From NCBI GenBank assembly GCA_963791295.1, contig CAWBRY010000005.1, positions 310,001 to 374,000 on the forward strand: DNA of 64,000 bases, in the 5' to 3' direction. Numbering within the stretch: the first letter of the stretch is position 1; each line of letters begins with the position of its first letter. Both the position numbers and the translations under genes were made by a program. Shown in pieces: positions 25,864 through 34,924 of this stretch. This stretch comes from CAWBRY01 sp963791295 (GTDB taxonomy: Bacteria > Bacteroidota > Bacteroidia > Chitinophagales > Chitinophagaceae). The notes under the pieces were generated by a model. That model made no database searches and was not told where the DNA came from. It worked only from the letters and a program-made list of their open reading frames with translations.

Positions 25864-26991
25864 TTATTGAAGTAGGCTCCAATATTCCTTCACCTTTTTT
25901 TCCGAAAAAAGATCCTCCAGGACGCGCCTGTTATTTTCCGCTGCTTGAGCACTTAGTCGGTTTGAAAGGCTGGCTTTACTCAGGTCTTTCTCAATAGAAA
26001 AAACGGTGATGCCCCATTTCATAAACTGTCGGCTTACGGAACTCTCTTCCCTCAGAAATATTTTTGTCCCGTTCCACGCGAGAAAAAGAATATTGCCTAA
26101 GCCTTCCTGCCATCGAAAATTAAAAACCGCGTATCCAATATCGGAGAGATGCCGGTAATACTCGTGCATTTCCAGGCGCTGAACCAAAAATTCAACTCGT
26201 CCGGCAAATAACCGGTTCGCCATATCCATGATTTCTTCGCGATAATCTTTTTCCCCGTATTCCAGGGGAATAAACAACGGATTAGCGATTCTCAGTGTTG
26301 ACAGACGTTGGAGTATCTCCGCATGGTTCATAGACGGGATAGCCGCATGTCCGACCATGATCTTCTCCGTTAACCGAGCCGCCGTCTCTACATTGCGCGT
26401 TATATCTTCAATGGACAGAAACGAAAAGGGATGCCAGGCACACGAGGGATTCGGAGTATTCTTATATACGTTCTGGAAGTCTTCCGGCAGGAATGAATGG
26501 AAATGATCGACTAGTTGATAAGCATCTTCCAGCAATCTCTTGTCATAAACAGGGACATTGATCGATTTTTTGATAATGCCGACGCCTGTCTGCTTAAGCC
26601 TGGACACAAACGAATTCTTCTTCCGGTAATAAGCCAGGGAAAATGCATCGTAGTTGAGGCCATTTTTTTCCGGACGCTGATAATATTCATAGCTCCAGAA
26701 AATCCAACTTACAGGAATATCGGGAAACCGCGTTCGCAACTGTTTTAAGAACCACGCAGCTGTAAAATCCAGGGGATAGAAATTAACTGACTCTATTTCG
26801 GGCAAAGCCTGTACGGCCTTGCGATAGGAGTTAATATTTCTTCGAAGATAGGTCACCCGCTTATCGCGGTAAATGGTCTTCGAATTTAAGTTGATAAAAA
26901 GGTGGGCGTTGGGAGCCGAATTTTCAAGAATACGTTTTACGGTTAAATTCAGAAAAAAACCATGCAGATCATTGAATACATGCAGCTTCAT
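25864..26991 (-). CDS. GT56-like (WecF-type) glycosyltransferase
   Basis: A 375-residue protein like the TDP-Fuc4NAc:lipid II Fuc4NAc transferase family (WecF, GT56). Recognisable blocks are the N-terminal HVFNDLHGFFLN, SWIFWSYEYYQRP near residue 95, MVGHAAIPSMNHAEILQRL (about 213-231), and FNFRWQEGLGNILFLAWNGT in the C-terminal half. WecF adds the third sugar of the enterobacterial common antigen repeat on undecaprenyl pyrophosphate at the inner face of the membrane. No other ECA genes lie nearby. The ATG overlaps the stop of the flippase gene by 4 bp, so it probably contributes a sugar to a lipid-linked oligosaccharide exported by that flippase. Confidence 0.75.
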   Translation of the reverse strand: MKLHVFNDLHGFFLNLTVKRILENSAPNAHLFINLNSKTIYRDKRVTYLRRNINSYRKAVQALPEIESVNFYPLDFTAAWFLKQLRTRFPDIPVSWIFWSYEYYQRPEKNGLNYDAFSLAYYRKKNSFVSRLKQTGVGIIKKSINVPVYDKRLLEDAYQLVDHFHSFLPEDFQNVYKNTPNPSCAWHPFSFLSIEDITRNVETAARLTEKIMVGHAAIPSMNHAEILQRLSTLRIANPLFIPLEYGEKDYREEIMDMANRLFAGRVEFLVQRLEMHEYYRHLSDIGYAVFNFRWQEGLGNILFLAWNGTKIFLREESSVSRQFMKWGITVFSIEKDLSKASLSNRLSAQAAENNRRVLEDLFSEKKVKEYWSLLQ

Positions 26992-28313
26992 CTTATGTCG
27001 TTTGATACGTCGATCTTTTCTGTTTTTGATTTTTTTAATGATGGGAAGCGAAACATTTCCATCCAGCGCAATTTATATAAAACGCGGCCAACAATAATTT
27101 GAAAGATCAAACCGGATACATATATGATCATCTTGGCAATTGCCGCGCCCTTGATCCCATACTCAGGAATAAGAACGATATCCAGGATGAACCCCAGGAT
27201 AAAAGTGAATATCGTAGCATATAGATTTATGCGGATAAACCCAATTCCTGAATTAAGATTTGCAATGATGATCGATAATGAAAACGGGATGGTCCCAATA
27301 AACAGAATGATACACAGTGTAAAGGTATTCTGAAACTCAGGGCCATAAAGGCGCGGCAGGGCTAAATAGTAAACTGCAGACAGCCCAATGGCAGACAAGA
27401 ATGCAAACCACACCGTAACCCGCGCATATTGCGTGGCCAGGCGGATGGAGCTTTCTCTTTCCTGTACACGAAAATAATTGAGAAGCACCGCAGAAATTGC
27501 ATTGGGCAGGATCCAGATTAACTGAGACAGGCTCAGAGCAAGTGCATAGACTCCAGTCTCCTCTCCTGTCCGGAAATAATTCACAAACCAGATATCCATT
27601 TTATAATTCAGAAATTGTATGGTATTGCAGAGATAAACGATTACCGCGAACCCTGCCAGCATCCGCAAGTCAGCAACGCTTATTAGTTTCCAGAATGATG
27701 ATGGGATAGCGCGACGCCTAATCACATAAACTGAATAAATGCTAATACAGAAACTGACGATGAGGCTGACCCACCAAATCGTATCAAAGCTTGACGCCTT
27801 CAGATCAATGACGTGAAGGACAACGAGTATCCAGAAAACAAGCACCAGGATGTTTCCGAGCATGGCAAACACTCCGATTGAAATGAAGACCTTGTTCGCA
27901 TTTAAATAGGCCGCCAATACCTGGTTCACTTGCATGAACAAGAACTGCGCGGCAAAGAAAAAGATCCATAGTGGTTTGCTGTGAGCGCCTGGAAAAATAT
28001 GTATTGACAAGTTCCACCGGTCAGACTGGATCAGAAGGAGAGCGAGCAGTAAAGTGGTAAGAAAAGTAAAGAGAAGGGATGAAAATAACAGCTTACCCGG
28101 ATCTATTCGCCGGTTCGCAATAAAAAAGACGGTAATAGAAGGCAAGTTGAATCCAAAAAGTAAAACGGCAAAGGCAAGGCTATTAAAAAAAAGTGCATAC
28201 TCGCCGTAACCGTCCGACCCCAATTGATGCACGAGCACCAACGAGTAGATGAAATTTACCACCACGGTGATGGCTTGAACAATATAGCTTACATAAACAA
28301 ACTTCCTGATCAT
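26988..28313 (-). CDS. Wzx-like polysaccharide flippase
   Basis: A 441-residue protein with about twelve to fourteen hydrophobic helices and the pattern of the MOP (Wzx/MATE) superfamily. It starts MIRKFVYVSYIVQAITVVVN, with paired helices throughout and a basic C-terminal tail (RFPSLKKSKTEKIDVSND). Such proteins flip undecaprenyl-linked repeat units to the periplasm. It precedes and overlaps the GT56-like gene. No polymerase or further glycosyltransferases adjoin, so this is a minimal two-gene unit. Confidence 0.85.
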   Translation of the reverse strand: MIRKFVYVSYIVQAITVVVNFIYSLVLVHQLGSDGYGEYALFFNSLAFAVLLFGFNLPSITVFFIANRRIDPGKLLFSSLLFTFLTTLLLALLLIQSDRWNLSIHIFPGAHSKPLWIFFFAAQFLFMQVNQVLAAYLNANKVFISIGVFAMLGNILVLVFWILVVLHVIDLKASSFDTIWWVSLIVSFCISIYSVYVIRRRAIPSSFWKLISVADLRMLAGFAVIVYLCNTIQFLNYKMDIWFVNYFRTGEETGVYALALSLSQLIWILPNAISAVLLNYFRVQERESSIRLATQYARVTVWFAFLSAIGLSAVYYLALPRLYGPEFQNTFTLCIILFIGTIPFSLSIIIANLNSGIGFIRINLYATIFTFILGFILDIVLIPEYGIKGAAIAKMIIYVSGLIFQIIVGRVLYKLRWMEMFRFPSLKKSKTEKIDVSNDIR

Positions 28314-28386
28314 TCTAAAATCGTCAGAAAAATAAAGATGCGCTATTCTTTCTTAAAATGCAATTTCAACTGCGGCAAATCGCAGA

Positions 28387-28797
28387 TTACCCGGGATGAA
28401 CCTGGATAAATTCTTTGCGCTTGAAATAGTAGAGGAATACAAAATAGAGAATAGGCGCAAAGCTGATCACTTTGAGCACCATCCAATTGGTAAAAAATCC
28501 GGTCAGGTAAAAAAATATAACCAGGAAGAATCCAGCCAGCAATTGCATATCATCAATGGCACATTCCACCATGAATTGATAGTAACTGGGTTCGCTATAT
28601 GCCAGCTCAATTGGCTTAGTAAAATGAAAACCGTCTGTCACCACCACTTTGGGATGATCATGTACCGGGATCACGACGGGTTTGTCATTCAGCAATGGAT
28701 ATATTAATTTATTGTCTACCACCACCCTGATCTTGAGAAAGCTTAATAGCGCCTGGTTACGCCGCGAAATGACAATATAATAAGGTGTATCGGTCAA
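28387..28797 (-). CDS. Small membrane protein of unknown function, start uncertain
   Basis: About 136 residues. The N-terminal half (about 1-75) looks like a beta-rich soluble domain with KPVVIPVHDHPKVVVTDGFH; two hydrophobic helices at about 82-97 and 103-122 follow, then a short basic tail. The open frame between an upstream stop near 28852 and its own stop at 28387 has no early ATG. TTG 28797 is the most likely start, but ATT 28830 or a sequencing error cannot be excluded. It follows tpiA on the same strand with about 50 nt between, so it may be co-transcribed. I do not recognise a family. Confidence 0.6.
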   Translation of the reverse strand: MTDTPYYIVISRRNQALLSFLKIRVVVDNKLIYPLLNDKPVVIPVHDHPKVVVTDGFHFTKPIELAYSEPSYYQFMVECAIDDMQLLAGFFLVIFFYLTGFFTNWMVLKVISFAPILYFVFLYYFKRKEFIQVHPG

Positions 28798-28846
28798 CTC
28801 GAGTCGGTTAAAGAAGACTGGCCAGTCAATTTTGTAAGTGCGCCGA

Positions 28847-29608
28847 CTACTTCAAAGCCTTGATAATTTCAATGAAGTCGGTTGCGACCAGGGATGCTCC
28901 TCCTACCAGGCCTCCATCTACATCGGGGCAATGAAAGAGCTCCTTTGCATTGCTGGCTTTTACGCTGCCTCCGTATAGAATGGAGATCTCATCGGCCGCA
29001 TCCGCTCCGTATTGCGCTGCCAATATACAACGAAGATGGGCATGCATTTCTTGTGCCTGCTGAGTTGTAGCGGTTTTCCCGGTCCCAATTGCCCAAATGG
29101 GTTCGTAAGCAATGATGATGTTTTTTATTTGATCGACTGATAGGTGAAACAGGGATTCCCGCAGCTGAACGGATACATATTCGTTCTGGGTTTCTGCCTC
29201 CCGGATTGGCAATGGCTCGCCACAACAAAAAACGGGAGTGATAAAATTTTCCAGGCAGCGATCTAACTTTTCTGCCAGTTGCGCATTGGTCTCGGCGAAG
29301 TACTCCCTTCTCTCACTATGTCCGACAACACAATAATGGATCCCGATCGAATGCAGCATCTCTGCCGATACTTCACCCGTATATGCACCACTTTTCTTAT
29401 GTGAACAATTCTGGGAACATGCAAAATAATTCGTCTCCTCTTCCACTTCACTCCGGGTCATGAGTAGATAAGGATAAGGCACAGCAAACATCACCGCCTG
29501 GTGGGGAGCAGGGACAATGCCGGCTCCCAGGATATCGTCCAATAATTTTTCACCCAGTTGAAACGTCAGGTTCATCTTCCAGTTAGCTGCGGCGATTTGT
29601 TTTCTCAT
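28847..29608 (-). CDS. tpiA: Triosephosphate isomerase
   Basis: A 253-residue TIM-barrel enzyme that interconverts dihydroxyacetone phosphate and glyceraldehyde 3-phosphate. Catalytic blocks are AAANWKMN (Asn and Lys near the N-terminus), CVVGHSERREYF (electrophilic His) and AYEPIWAIGTGKTAT (catalytic Glu and loop 6), ending with LYGGSVKASNAKEL for phosphate binding. The start is ATG 29608 rather than TTG 29611. It lies 10 nt downstream of the alternative glmU gene on the same strand. Confidence 0.97.
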   Translation of the reverse strand: MRKQIAAANWKMNLTFQLGEKLLDDILGAGIVPAPHQAVMFAVPYPYLLMTRSEVEEETNYFACSQNCSHKKSGAYTGEVSAEMLHSIGIHYCVVGHSERREYFAETNAQLAEKLDRCLENFITPVFCCGEPLPIREAETQNEYVSVQLRESLFHLSVDQIKNIIIAYEPIWAIGTGKTATTQQAQEMHAHLRCILAAQYGADAADEISILYGGSVKASNAKELFHCPDVDGGLVGGASLVATDFIEIIKALK

Positions 29609-29618
29609 CAATTGGATT

Positions 29619-30806
29619 TTAGTAGTTATCGAATATATATTTCAAAATGCTTTTTTCCTCCGGTGTTAATGATTTTCCCTTCCAATGCTTCCAGCTATCG
29701 ATATCCGACATCGCCTTTTCAAATTCATAGCGCTTGACACCTTCGCTTCCCCATGAAAACGATGGAATGTGTTTGGGTGTTAAGCCAGCGCCGTAAACAT
29801 TACAGCAAACACCAATTACAGATCCCGTATTGATGGCGGTATTGATAGCAGTCCTTGTATAATCGCCCATCATCACCCCACATTTAAGTCCGGCACTCAT
29901 TTGTCCCTTCGGCGTCCAGACCATTACATCCTTACCATTGTTTTTAAGATTTGAATTGGTGGTCGCTGCACCCAGGTTACACCATTCCCCAATAACGGAG
30001 TCACCGAGATAACCGTCATGTGCTTTATTGGAGTAGCCAAACAAGATCGAATTTTTTATCTCTCCACCCACCACGCAATAGGGACCCAACGTAGTTGCTC
30101 CATACACCTTAGCGCCCAATTTGAGACAAGCACCCTCTCCCATGGCGAAGGGACCACGAATCACGCATCCATCCATTATTTCCGCACCCTTTCCCACATA
30201 CACCGGACCTAAGGAAGCATTGATTATACAATTCTCCACTTTGGCTCCTTTTTCAATGAATATTTGGGAAGGTTTCGTTACGCGATTGGTCTTTGAAACC
30301 GGTTGTGATTTTCTTTTGTCAGTCAGTAATTCGAAATCCTGGCGGATCGCCCAATCATTCAACCTGAATATATCCCAGGGATACTGAATGACTCGAATTT
30401 CCTCTTTGACCGCCACTGCGCGATTCACGCTGATCTTGTGCTTATCCTTGATCTCATTTTTCGTGAAGCGAAAAACAATGCCGGTACTTCCATTCGCCGT
30501 TATGAACTCACCATTTTGCAAGCGATGGATTGCTTTCACCAACTTAGGTGTCGGCAAAACATTCCCATGGATCATAAAGCAAACCCCGTCCCCAACTGCT
30601 TCTTCTATGTTAACTGACCGTTGAAGATCCTTATAATCATCTTCCTTCTTATCAAATGAGGGATATCCCAGCATGGTTTCCCATTTTTCACGGATGGTCA
30701 GTATACCCACCCGGATGTCCTGTATCTGCCTTGTGAGTGTGAAGGGATGCAGGTTTTCGGGTTGACAAAATTCTTCAGTAAAAATGATCTTGTTCATTTG
30801 TGGCAT
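29619..30806 (-). CDS. Bacteroidota-type GlmU-like sugar nucleotidyltransferase/acetyltransferase
   Basis: A 395-residue protein of the Bacteroidota alternative GlmU family. The N-terminal part (about 1-150) replaces the classical nucleotidyltransferase and carries EEFCQPENLHPFTLTRQIQD, typical of this group. A left-handed beta-helix of hexapeptide repeats follows at about 180-340 (for example GPVYVGKGAEIMDGCVIRGP and GEIKNSILFGYSNKAHDGYL). It is thought to make UDP-GlcNAc for peptidoglycan and LPS. Two Met codons compete for the start (30806 and 30797). It forms an operon with tpiA. The upstream rpmE2 gene is separated by a terminator. Confidence 0.85.
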   Translation of the reverse strand: MPQMNKIIFTEEFCQPENLHPFTLTRQIQDIRVGILTIREKWETMLGYPSFDKKEDDYKDLQRSVNIEEAVGDGVCFMIHGNVLPTPKLVKAIHRLQNGEFITANGSTGIVFRFTKNEIKDKHKISVNRAVAVKEEIRVIQYPWDIFRLNDWAIRQDFELLTDKRKSQPVSKTNRVTKPSQIFIEKGAKVENCIINASLGPVYVGKGAEIMDGCVIRGPFAMGEGACLKLGAKVYGATTLGPYCVVGGEIKNSILFGYSNKAHDGYLGDSVIGEWCNLGAATTNSNLKNNGKDVMVWTPKGQMSAGLKCGVMMGDYTRTAINTAINTGSVIGVCCNVYGAGLTPKHIPSFSWGSEGVKRYEFEKAMSDIDSWKHWKGKSLTPEEKSILKYIFDNY

Positions 30807-30819
30807 GGGGGAGCAATGG

Positions 30820-30854
30820 TCAAAAATAAAGAACCTCCCGAAGATTCAGGAGGT
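30820..30854 (-). terminator. Rho-independent terminator of rpmE2
   Basis: On the minus strand a 6-bp stem ACCTCC/GGAGGT (30833-30838 with 30849-30854, 10-nt loop) is followed by TCTTTATTTTT. It lies between the rpmE2 stop and the glmU-like start. Confidence 0.75.
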
Positions 30855-30917
30855 CCAAAGTATAGCCATGAAAAACTAACTCTTCGCCGAAGCGTCGAGC
30901 TTATTTACAAAATAATA

Positions 30918-31172
30918 CTATTCCGGTTTCTTAGCGTATTTTTTCTTGAATTTATCTATACGCCCTGCTGTATCCACGAGGACGTTCTTGCCGGTAAAGA
31001 ATGGGTGAGAAGTGTTGGAAATTTCAAGCTTCACCAATGGATATTCATTTCCATCCTCCCATTTTACTGTTTCTTTTGACGCTGCGGTAGACCGGCTGAG
31101 AAAGGAGTATCCGTTACTCATATCCTTAAAGACAACCAGGCGATAACTGGCGGGATGAATGCCTTTTTTCAT
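30918..31172 (-). CDS. rpmE2: 50S ribosomal protein L31 type B
   Basis: An 84-residue L31 of the B type. It begins MKKGIHPASYRLVVFKDMSN, keeps the SHPFFTGKNVLVDTAGRID block, and lacks the Cys pairs of zinc-binding L31. This zinc-free form is the standard one in many Bacteroidota, so its presence alone says nothing about zinc stress. It is flanked by a full TTTG/TACCTTTG promoter upstream and a terminator downstream, and so is an independent unit. Confidence 0.97.
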   Translation of the reverse strand: MKKGIHPASYRLVVFKDMSNGYSFLSRSTAASKETVKWEDGNEYPLVKLEISNTSHPFFTGKNVLVDTAGRIDKFKKKYAKKPE

Positions 31173-31556
31173 AACCTAATGATTTTGATAGTAGTATGAA
31201 CAGATCCTGGCAGGCAGGATTCAAATTAATTTAAATAAAATAGTTGGCAAAGGTAGGCAGGAGATGGCTTTTGGCCAAATCTTCTTGAAGGATATAAAAG
31301 ACGAAAGCATCAAGTTTCGTTCCCAAACCGACTTGCGTCAGCATGTTCCCTAATCTGATGCTTTCAGGAGTTGCTTCCATCTTTTGAAGGACTTCCGCCT
31401 CTCCATGCATTCATTTTGTTTCCAAAATTCGTGCAGTTGTAAATTGAAGATACGTTTCAGCAGGTTCGATTTCCAAATTTTTTTGCGTTTAGATATTCAC
31501 GAGTTACGCACGGTTTATCCACAGAATAAATCACATTTGGTGGCTTTATTAAGCCG
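31173..31556. other. Intergenic region between yajQ and rpmE2
   Basis: This 384-bp gap holds the rpmE2 promoter (31248-31279) and a possible weak hairpin GGCTT/AAGCC near 31547-31560. A 59-codon minus-strand frame (31231-31410) is open but overlaps the promoter and resembles no family, so it is not called as a gene. Nothing else is seen. Confidence 0.6.
31248..31279 (-). promoter_or_regulatory. Promoter of rpmE2 (-33 TTTG, -7 TACCTTTG)
   Basis: On the minus strand TTTG (31276-31279), a 20-nt spacer and TACCTTTG (31248-31255) match the Bacteroidota primary sigma consensus exactly. The ATG of rpmE2 lies 75 nt downstream. Confidence 0.8.
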
Positions 31557-32048
31557 CTAACTCCGCATATTCACATATTGTAAAGGAAAATTTAAGTTGG
31601 CATTCTTGCAAAGCTGGATCACCTGTTGGAGGTCGTCGATTTTTTTCCCAACCACCCTTACAAGATCATCATTTATGGAGGCCTGGACCTTCATCCCGGA
31701 GTCTTTGATGAGTTTGACAATTTGTTTTGCATCCTCTTGTTTCAAACCATTCTTCACAAACACGTCTTTTTTCCACACCTTCCCACTTTGATGGCCTTCC
31801 CTGGACACATCAAATGCTTCCGGCGCGATCCCCTGTTTGTGGGCACGACTAATCAAGACATCGATCAACTGTCCCATTTTCATTTCATCGGCAGTCTCGA
31901 TCCCTAATTTGAATTCTTTCTTGTCCAGGTCCATTACCACGGGCGTTCCCTTGAAATCAAAACGATTGCTGATCTCCTTGTAGGTTACCTGCACCGCATT
32001 ATCGAGAGACTGGAGCTCTACTTTGCTTACAATATCAAAAGATGGCAT
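31557..32048 (-). CDS. YajQ-family nucleotide-binding protein
   Basis: A 163-residue protein of normal YajQ length, starting MPSFDIVSKVELQSLDNAVQ. The start is ATG 32048; the longer frame to 32153 runs into a terminator hairpin and is not credible. Conserved blocks are EISNRFDFKGTPVVMDL and KDSGMKVQASINDDLVRVVG, the two RNP-like halves. YajQ proteins bind nucleic acid or nucleotides, and some act as cyclic di-GMP receptors. The terminator at 32093-32129 separates it from the receptor gene upstream in transcription. Confidence 0.93.
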   Translation of the reverse strand: MPSFDIVSKVELQSLDNAVQVTYKEISNRFDFKGTPVVMDLDKKEFKLGIETADEMKMGQLIDVLISRAHKQGIAPEAFDVSREGHQSGKVWKKDVFVKNGLKQEDAKQIVKLIKDSGMKVQASINDDLVRVVGKKIDDLQQVIQLCKNANLNFPLQYVNMRS

Positions 32049-32092
32049 AAAAAAGATTATGAGGTTAGAGGTTGCCAAGGTAGGAACTATTG

Positions 32093-32129
32093 ATAAATAT
32101 AAAAAAGAGTCCCTCTTAGAAAAGAGGGA
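32093..32129 (-). terminator. Strong Rho-independent terminator of the second receptor gene
   Basis: A perfect 9-bp stem GTCCCTCTT/AAGAGGGAC (32108-32116 with 32121-32129) around a 4-nt loop, followed on the minus strand by TCTTTTTTATATTT. Confidence 0.88.
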
Positions 32130-32168
32130 CGACTCATATACCAAACTGTACATGAGAAAACTAATGCC

Positions 32169-34640
32169 TTATTGTTGGTTGGAGCCTCCTGCCCTGTTTT
32201 GTTCCTCCTGGGAGGCACTGTTGCGCCGGCGCGGTGCCGTTTGTTGATTGTTGTTGCCAAACCGATAGGTAAATGTGCAGGTTACCGAGCGATTGTCCCA
32301 GCGGTTCCATACTCTTGAATCCACTACGCCATACTTCGTTACCCCCTTGTATCGTTGCATCCAGAAAGGATCGCGAAGATTCATTCTCACCGTCCCTTTT
32401 CCTTTTAATACTTGTTTCTGTGCGCCAAAACTCAACAAATACATGGGATAGTTGATCGTCAACTGGTCCACTCCCTTTGCGCGGTAAAAACCACTCACCT
32501 CCAGTGTAAAGCCCTGTTTGACCGTAAATGTCTGGGTCATGCTAAGCAGGAAGGATGTATACGCAAGATTTAATGGCTCATTTTCATAGACACCTTTGTA
32601 GCGGTTATTATAAATATTTGCAAACAGGTTGGCCGTCCACCACTTGGTCATCGTCAATGGGGCTGTAATGGAAACGCCAAGATTCCGGAATTTAGCCACA
32701 TTGTCTGCAGTGAGATAGGTAATATCGCCATCCGGCTTTACGATCTGGGAAATGACATCGGTCGTATTGTTAATATTGAATGTGGTGATCAATTTACCCT
32801 TGAATGAGTGGCTCAATTCAACATTGTGCGAGAACTGCGGTAAAAGGAATGGGTTCCCCTTTCTATAAGAGATTGAGTCCAGGAAATAAATGAAGGGATT
32901 CAGATCCTGGTAGTTGGGACGGGTGATTCTTCGGCTATACGAGAGCGTAATAGTATTGCTCTTATCCGCAGTATAACTGACAAAGGCGCTGGGAAAAAGA
33001 TTTGTAAAGACTCTCCTGAACGAGGAATCATTGGTGATCTGGTATCCCTTTGAGATGGTGTTTTCCATGCGCAGCCCTGCCTGGAAAGTCCATTTTTTGA
33101 ATTGCCTGTTCGCATTAATATAAGCAGCATTTATGTTCTCATCATAAAGGAACTGGTTAGATCGGTCATCTTCCACCCATTTAAATCCGTCCCAACGCTG
33201 GTACTCAACCAGGTTGTCATTTTTCACAAAACTGCTTTTTACGCCGGCTTCTATTCTCCCTCCGTTCTTCAACGGATAAACATAATCCGATTTAAAGGAA
33301 TAAATTTTGATGTTCGACGGCAAATGACCTTGCAAAGCCAATGGTGTGCTGATCGATTGTCCTGCGCCGTCGTAGAAATTCGTGGTCAGCAACATATTGG
33401 ACACATTGTCATAGATAATGCAATCCAGGTCGACTGTCAACTCGTGGCCCGTCGTGTCAAATGCATGGCGATAATTAAAATTCGACGTAAGATTTCTGAA
33501 CTTGATCCGGTTTTTGGTCAATGACTTCATGACCGAAATAACCTGATAATGTTCGTCCGATATGGTGGTAGTGGTTGTGGGAGTTGGATGGCCTGAAAAA
33601 GTAAACCCACTCACCATGATCCCATAAGTGTTGTTCTTATTCGCGAAGTAGTCAAGCCCGAGCTTTAATGTATGATTGTTATTGCCAAATTTGAATCGGG
33701 TCTCCACTTCATTATATCCAAGGACATTTTTATTATCATCCAGTTTCGTCCTGGATATTTCTAAAAAACTTTTGCCCGAAGGAAAATTGGGGTTATAATT
33801 TCCGAAAAAATTGATCTTGTTTTTGCGATAATTGAAATTGATACTGTTCTGGGATTTGACACTCAGGTATAGGGTATTGTTGATGTCATAAAAACTAGTC
33901 GTAAACCCCGCCATGATGGACCCGTTAAATCCTCCTGCCAATCCTTTTTTCGTTTTTATGTTGATGACTCCGGAATTTCCTGCGGCGTCATATTTAGCAG
34001 AAGGATTCGTCATGATCTCGATTTGATCAAGCGCTGACGCCGGCATGTTTTTTAAAAGATTGGCCAGATCGGTCGGCGAAAGAAAAGTCTGTTTTCCATC
34101 TATCATGATGATGACTCCCGCCTTGCCACGAAGGCTGATGGCGCCATCATTATTGACCATGATGCCAGGAGATTTTTCAAGCACTTCCAATGCAGTGGAG
34201 CCCGCGCTGGTGGGGGATGCATCGACGTTCACAACTGTCTTATCCACCCTGGTTTCTATAAAGGGTCTTTTAGCTGTCACGGTCACTTCGCTCAGGCCCT
34301 TGGCAGCAGAGCTCATTTGCAGGCTGCTCAATTGAACACTGTTTCCTGATTCGGTAATGGAAAAAGGCTCGCTAACCTTCTTTTCATAGCCTACGGAACT
34401 CAAAACCACCAGGTACATCCCCGGCTTGATATTTTCAAATTCGAAGCTCCCGTCCTTGCCAGTGACAGCCATTTTTACCAGTGAAGAATCAGTGGCCTTC
34501 AATAAGGAAACTGAAACAGCTGAAATAGCTTTGCCATTCAGATCAGTTACCGGTCCGGAGATTTTTCCTGTTGTTTCTTGCGAGATGCCCTGGATTAGGC
34601 AGCTGAGTAAGAAGGAAAAAAAGAAAAAAGATCTTCTCAT
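32169..34640 (-). CDS. Outer-membrane beta-barrel family receptor (TonB-dependent receptor-like), copy 2
   Basis: An 823-residue outer-membrane protein. Signal peptide FFFFSFLLSCLIQGISQ; a carboxypeptidase-regulatory beta-sandwich at about 25-110 (GKISGPVTDLNGKAISAVSV); a plug-like region with EVLEKSPGIMVNNDGAISLR and YDAAGNSGVINIKTKKG; then a long beta-barrel (outer-membrane barrel family 3) ending with aromatic CTFTYRFG before a Gln/Asn/Arg-rich tail. No SusD partner is present, so it is not a typical SusC. The ligand is unknown. It is a clear paralogue of the gene at 34925-37384, with the same block order and many shared stretches. It ends in a strong terminator. Confidence 0.85.
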   Translation of the reverse strand: MRRSFFFFSFLLSCLIQGISQETTGKISGPVTDLNGKAISAVSVSLLKATDSSLVKMAVTGKDGSFEFENIKPGMYLVVLSSVGYEKKVSEPFSITESGNSVQLSSLQMSSAAKGLSEVTVTAKRPFIETRVDKTVVNVDASPTSAGSTALEVLEKSPGIMVNNDGAISLRGKAGVIIMIDGKQTFLSPTDLANLLKNMPASALDQIEIMTNPSAKYDAAGNSGVINIKTKKGLAGGFNGSIMAGFTTSFYDINNTLYLSVKSQNSINFNYRKNKINFFGNYNPNFPSGKSFLEISRTKLDDNKNVLGYNEVETRFKFGNNNHTLKLGLDYFANKNNTYGIMVSGFTFSGHPTPTTTTTISDEHYQVISVMKSLTKNRIKFRNLTSNFNYRHAFDTTGHELTVDLDCIIYDNVSNMLLTTNFYDGAGQSISTPLALQGHLPSNIKIYSFKSDYVYPLKNGGRIEAGVKSSFVKNDNLVEYQRWDGFKWVEDDRSNQFLYDENINAAYINANRQFKKWTFQAGLRMENTISKGYQITNDSSFRRVFTNLFPSAFVSYTADKSNTITLSYSRRITRPNYQDLNPFIYFLDSISYRKGNPFLLPQFSHNVELSHSFKGKLITTFNINNTTDVISQIVKPDGDITYLTADNVAKFRNLGVSITAPLTMTKWWTANLFANIYNNRYKGVYENEPLNLAYTSFLLSMTQTFTVKQGFTLEVSGFYRAKGVDQLTINYPMYLLSFGAQKQVLKGKGTVRMNLRDPFWMQRYKGVTKYGVVDSRVWNRWDNRSVTCTFTYRFGNNNQQTAPRRRNSASQEEQNRAGGSNQQ

Positions 34641-34852
34641 AAAATGGTTAATGGTTAGGTTCCTGGTTAGTGACTTTAAAGATTCCGGGGAGCTTTTCTA
34701 AAGGTGTCGATAAAAAGAACTTTATGCAAAGGAAATATGACAACTTTCGTAGTTCTCGTGACAAAGGGCAAAAACCAATTACCGATACACCGGCGGCGAA
34801 TTTCCCGTTTGACTAATTAGAAATGTGAAAACCCGTTAACATTTGTCCCGGC

Positions 34853-34887
34853 AGAAAAAAAATCCCCTTACCTAAGGCGAGGGGATT
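34853..34887 (-). terminator. Rho-independent terminator of the first receptor gene
   Basis: An 8-bp stem AATCCCCT/AGGGGATT (34861-34868 with 34880-34887), with a run of eight or more T residues on the minus strand directly after it. It lies downstream of the receptor stop at 34925. Confidence 0.82.
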
Positions 34888-34924
34888 GATCTTGAGTCTG
34901 AGGGTTATCGCTTAACTTTTTTGT

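Noticed and set aside
30918..31172. Zinc-starvation meaning of the type B L31 gene
   Set aside because: The zinc-free form is the common L31 in this phylum and no zinc-uptake genes or regulator site are seen nearby.
31231..31410. 59-codon minus-strand open frame between yajQ and rpmE2
   Set aside because: It contains the rpmE2 promoter, shows no family resemblance and has no clear upstream signals.
33102..33524. 140-codon plus-strand frame inside receptor copy 2
   Set aside because: It is antisense to the barrel region; long shadow frames are expected in such genes.
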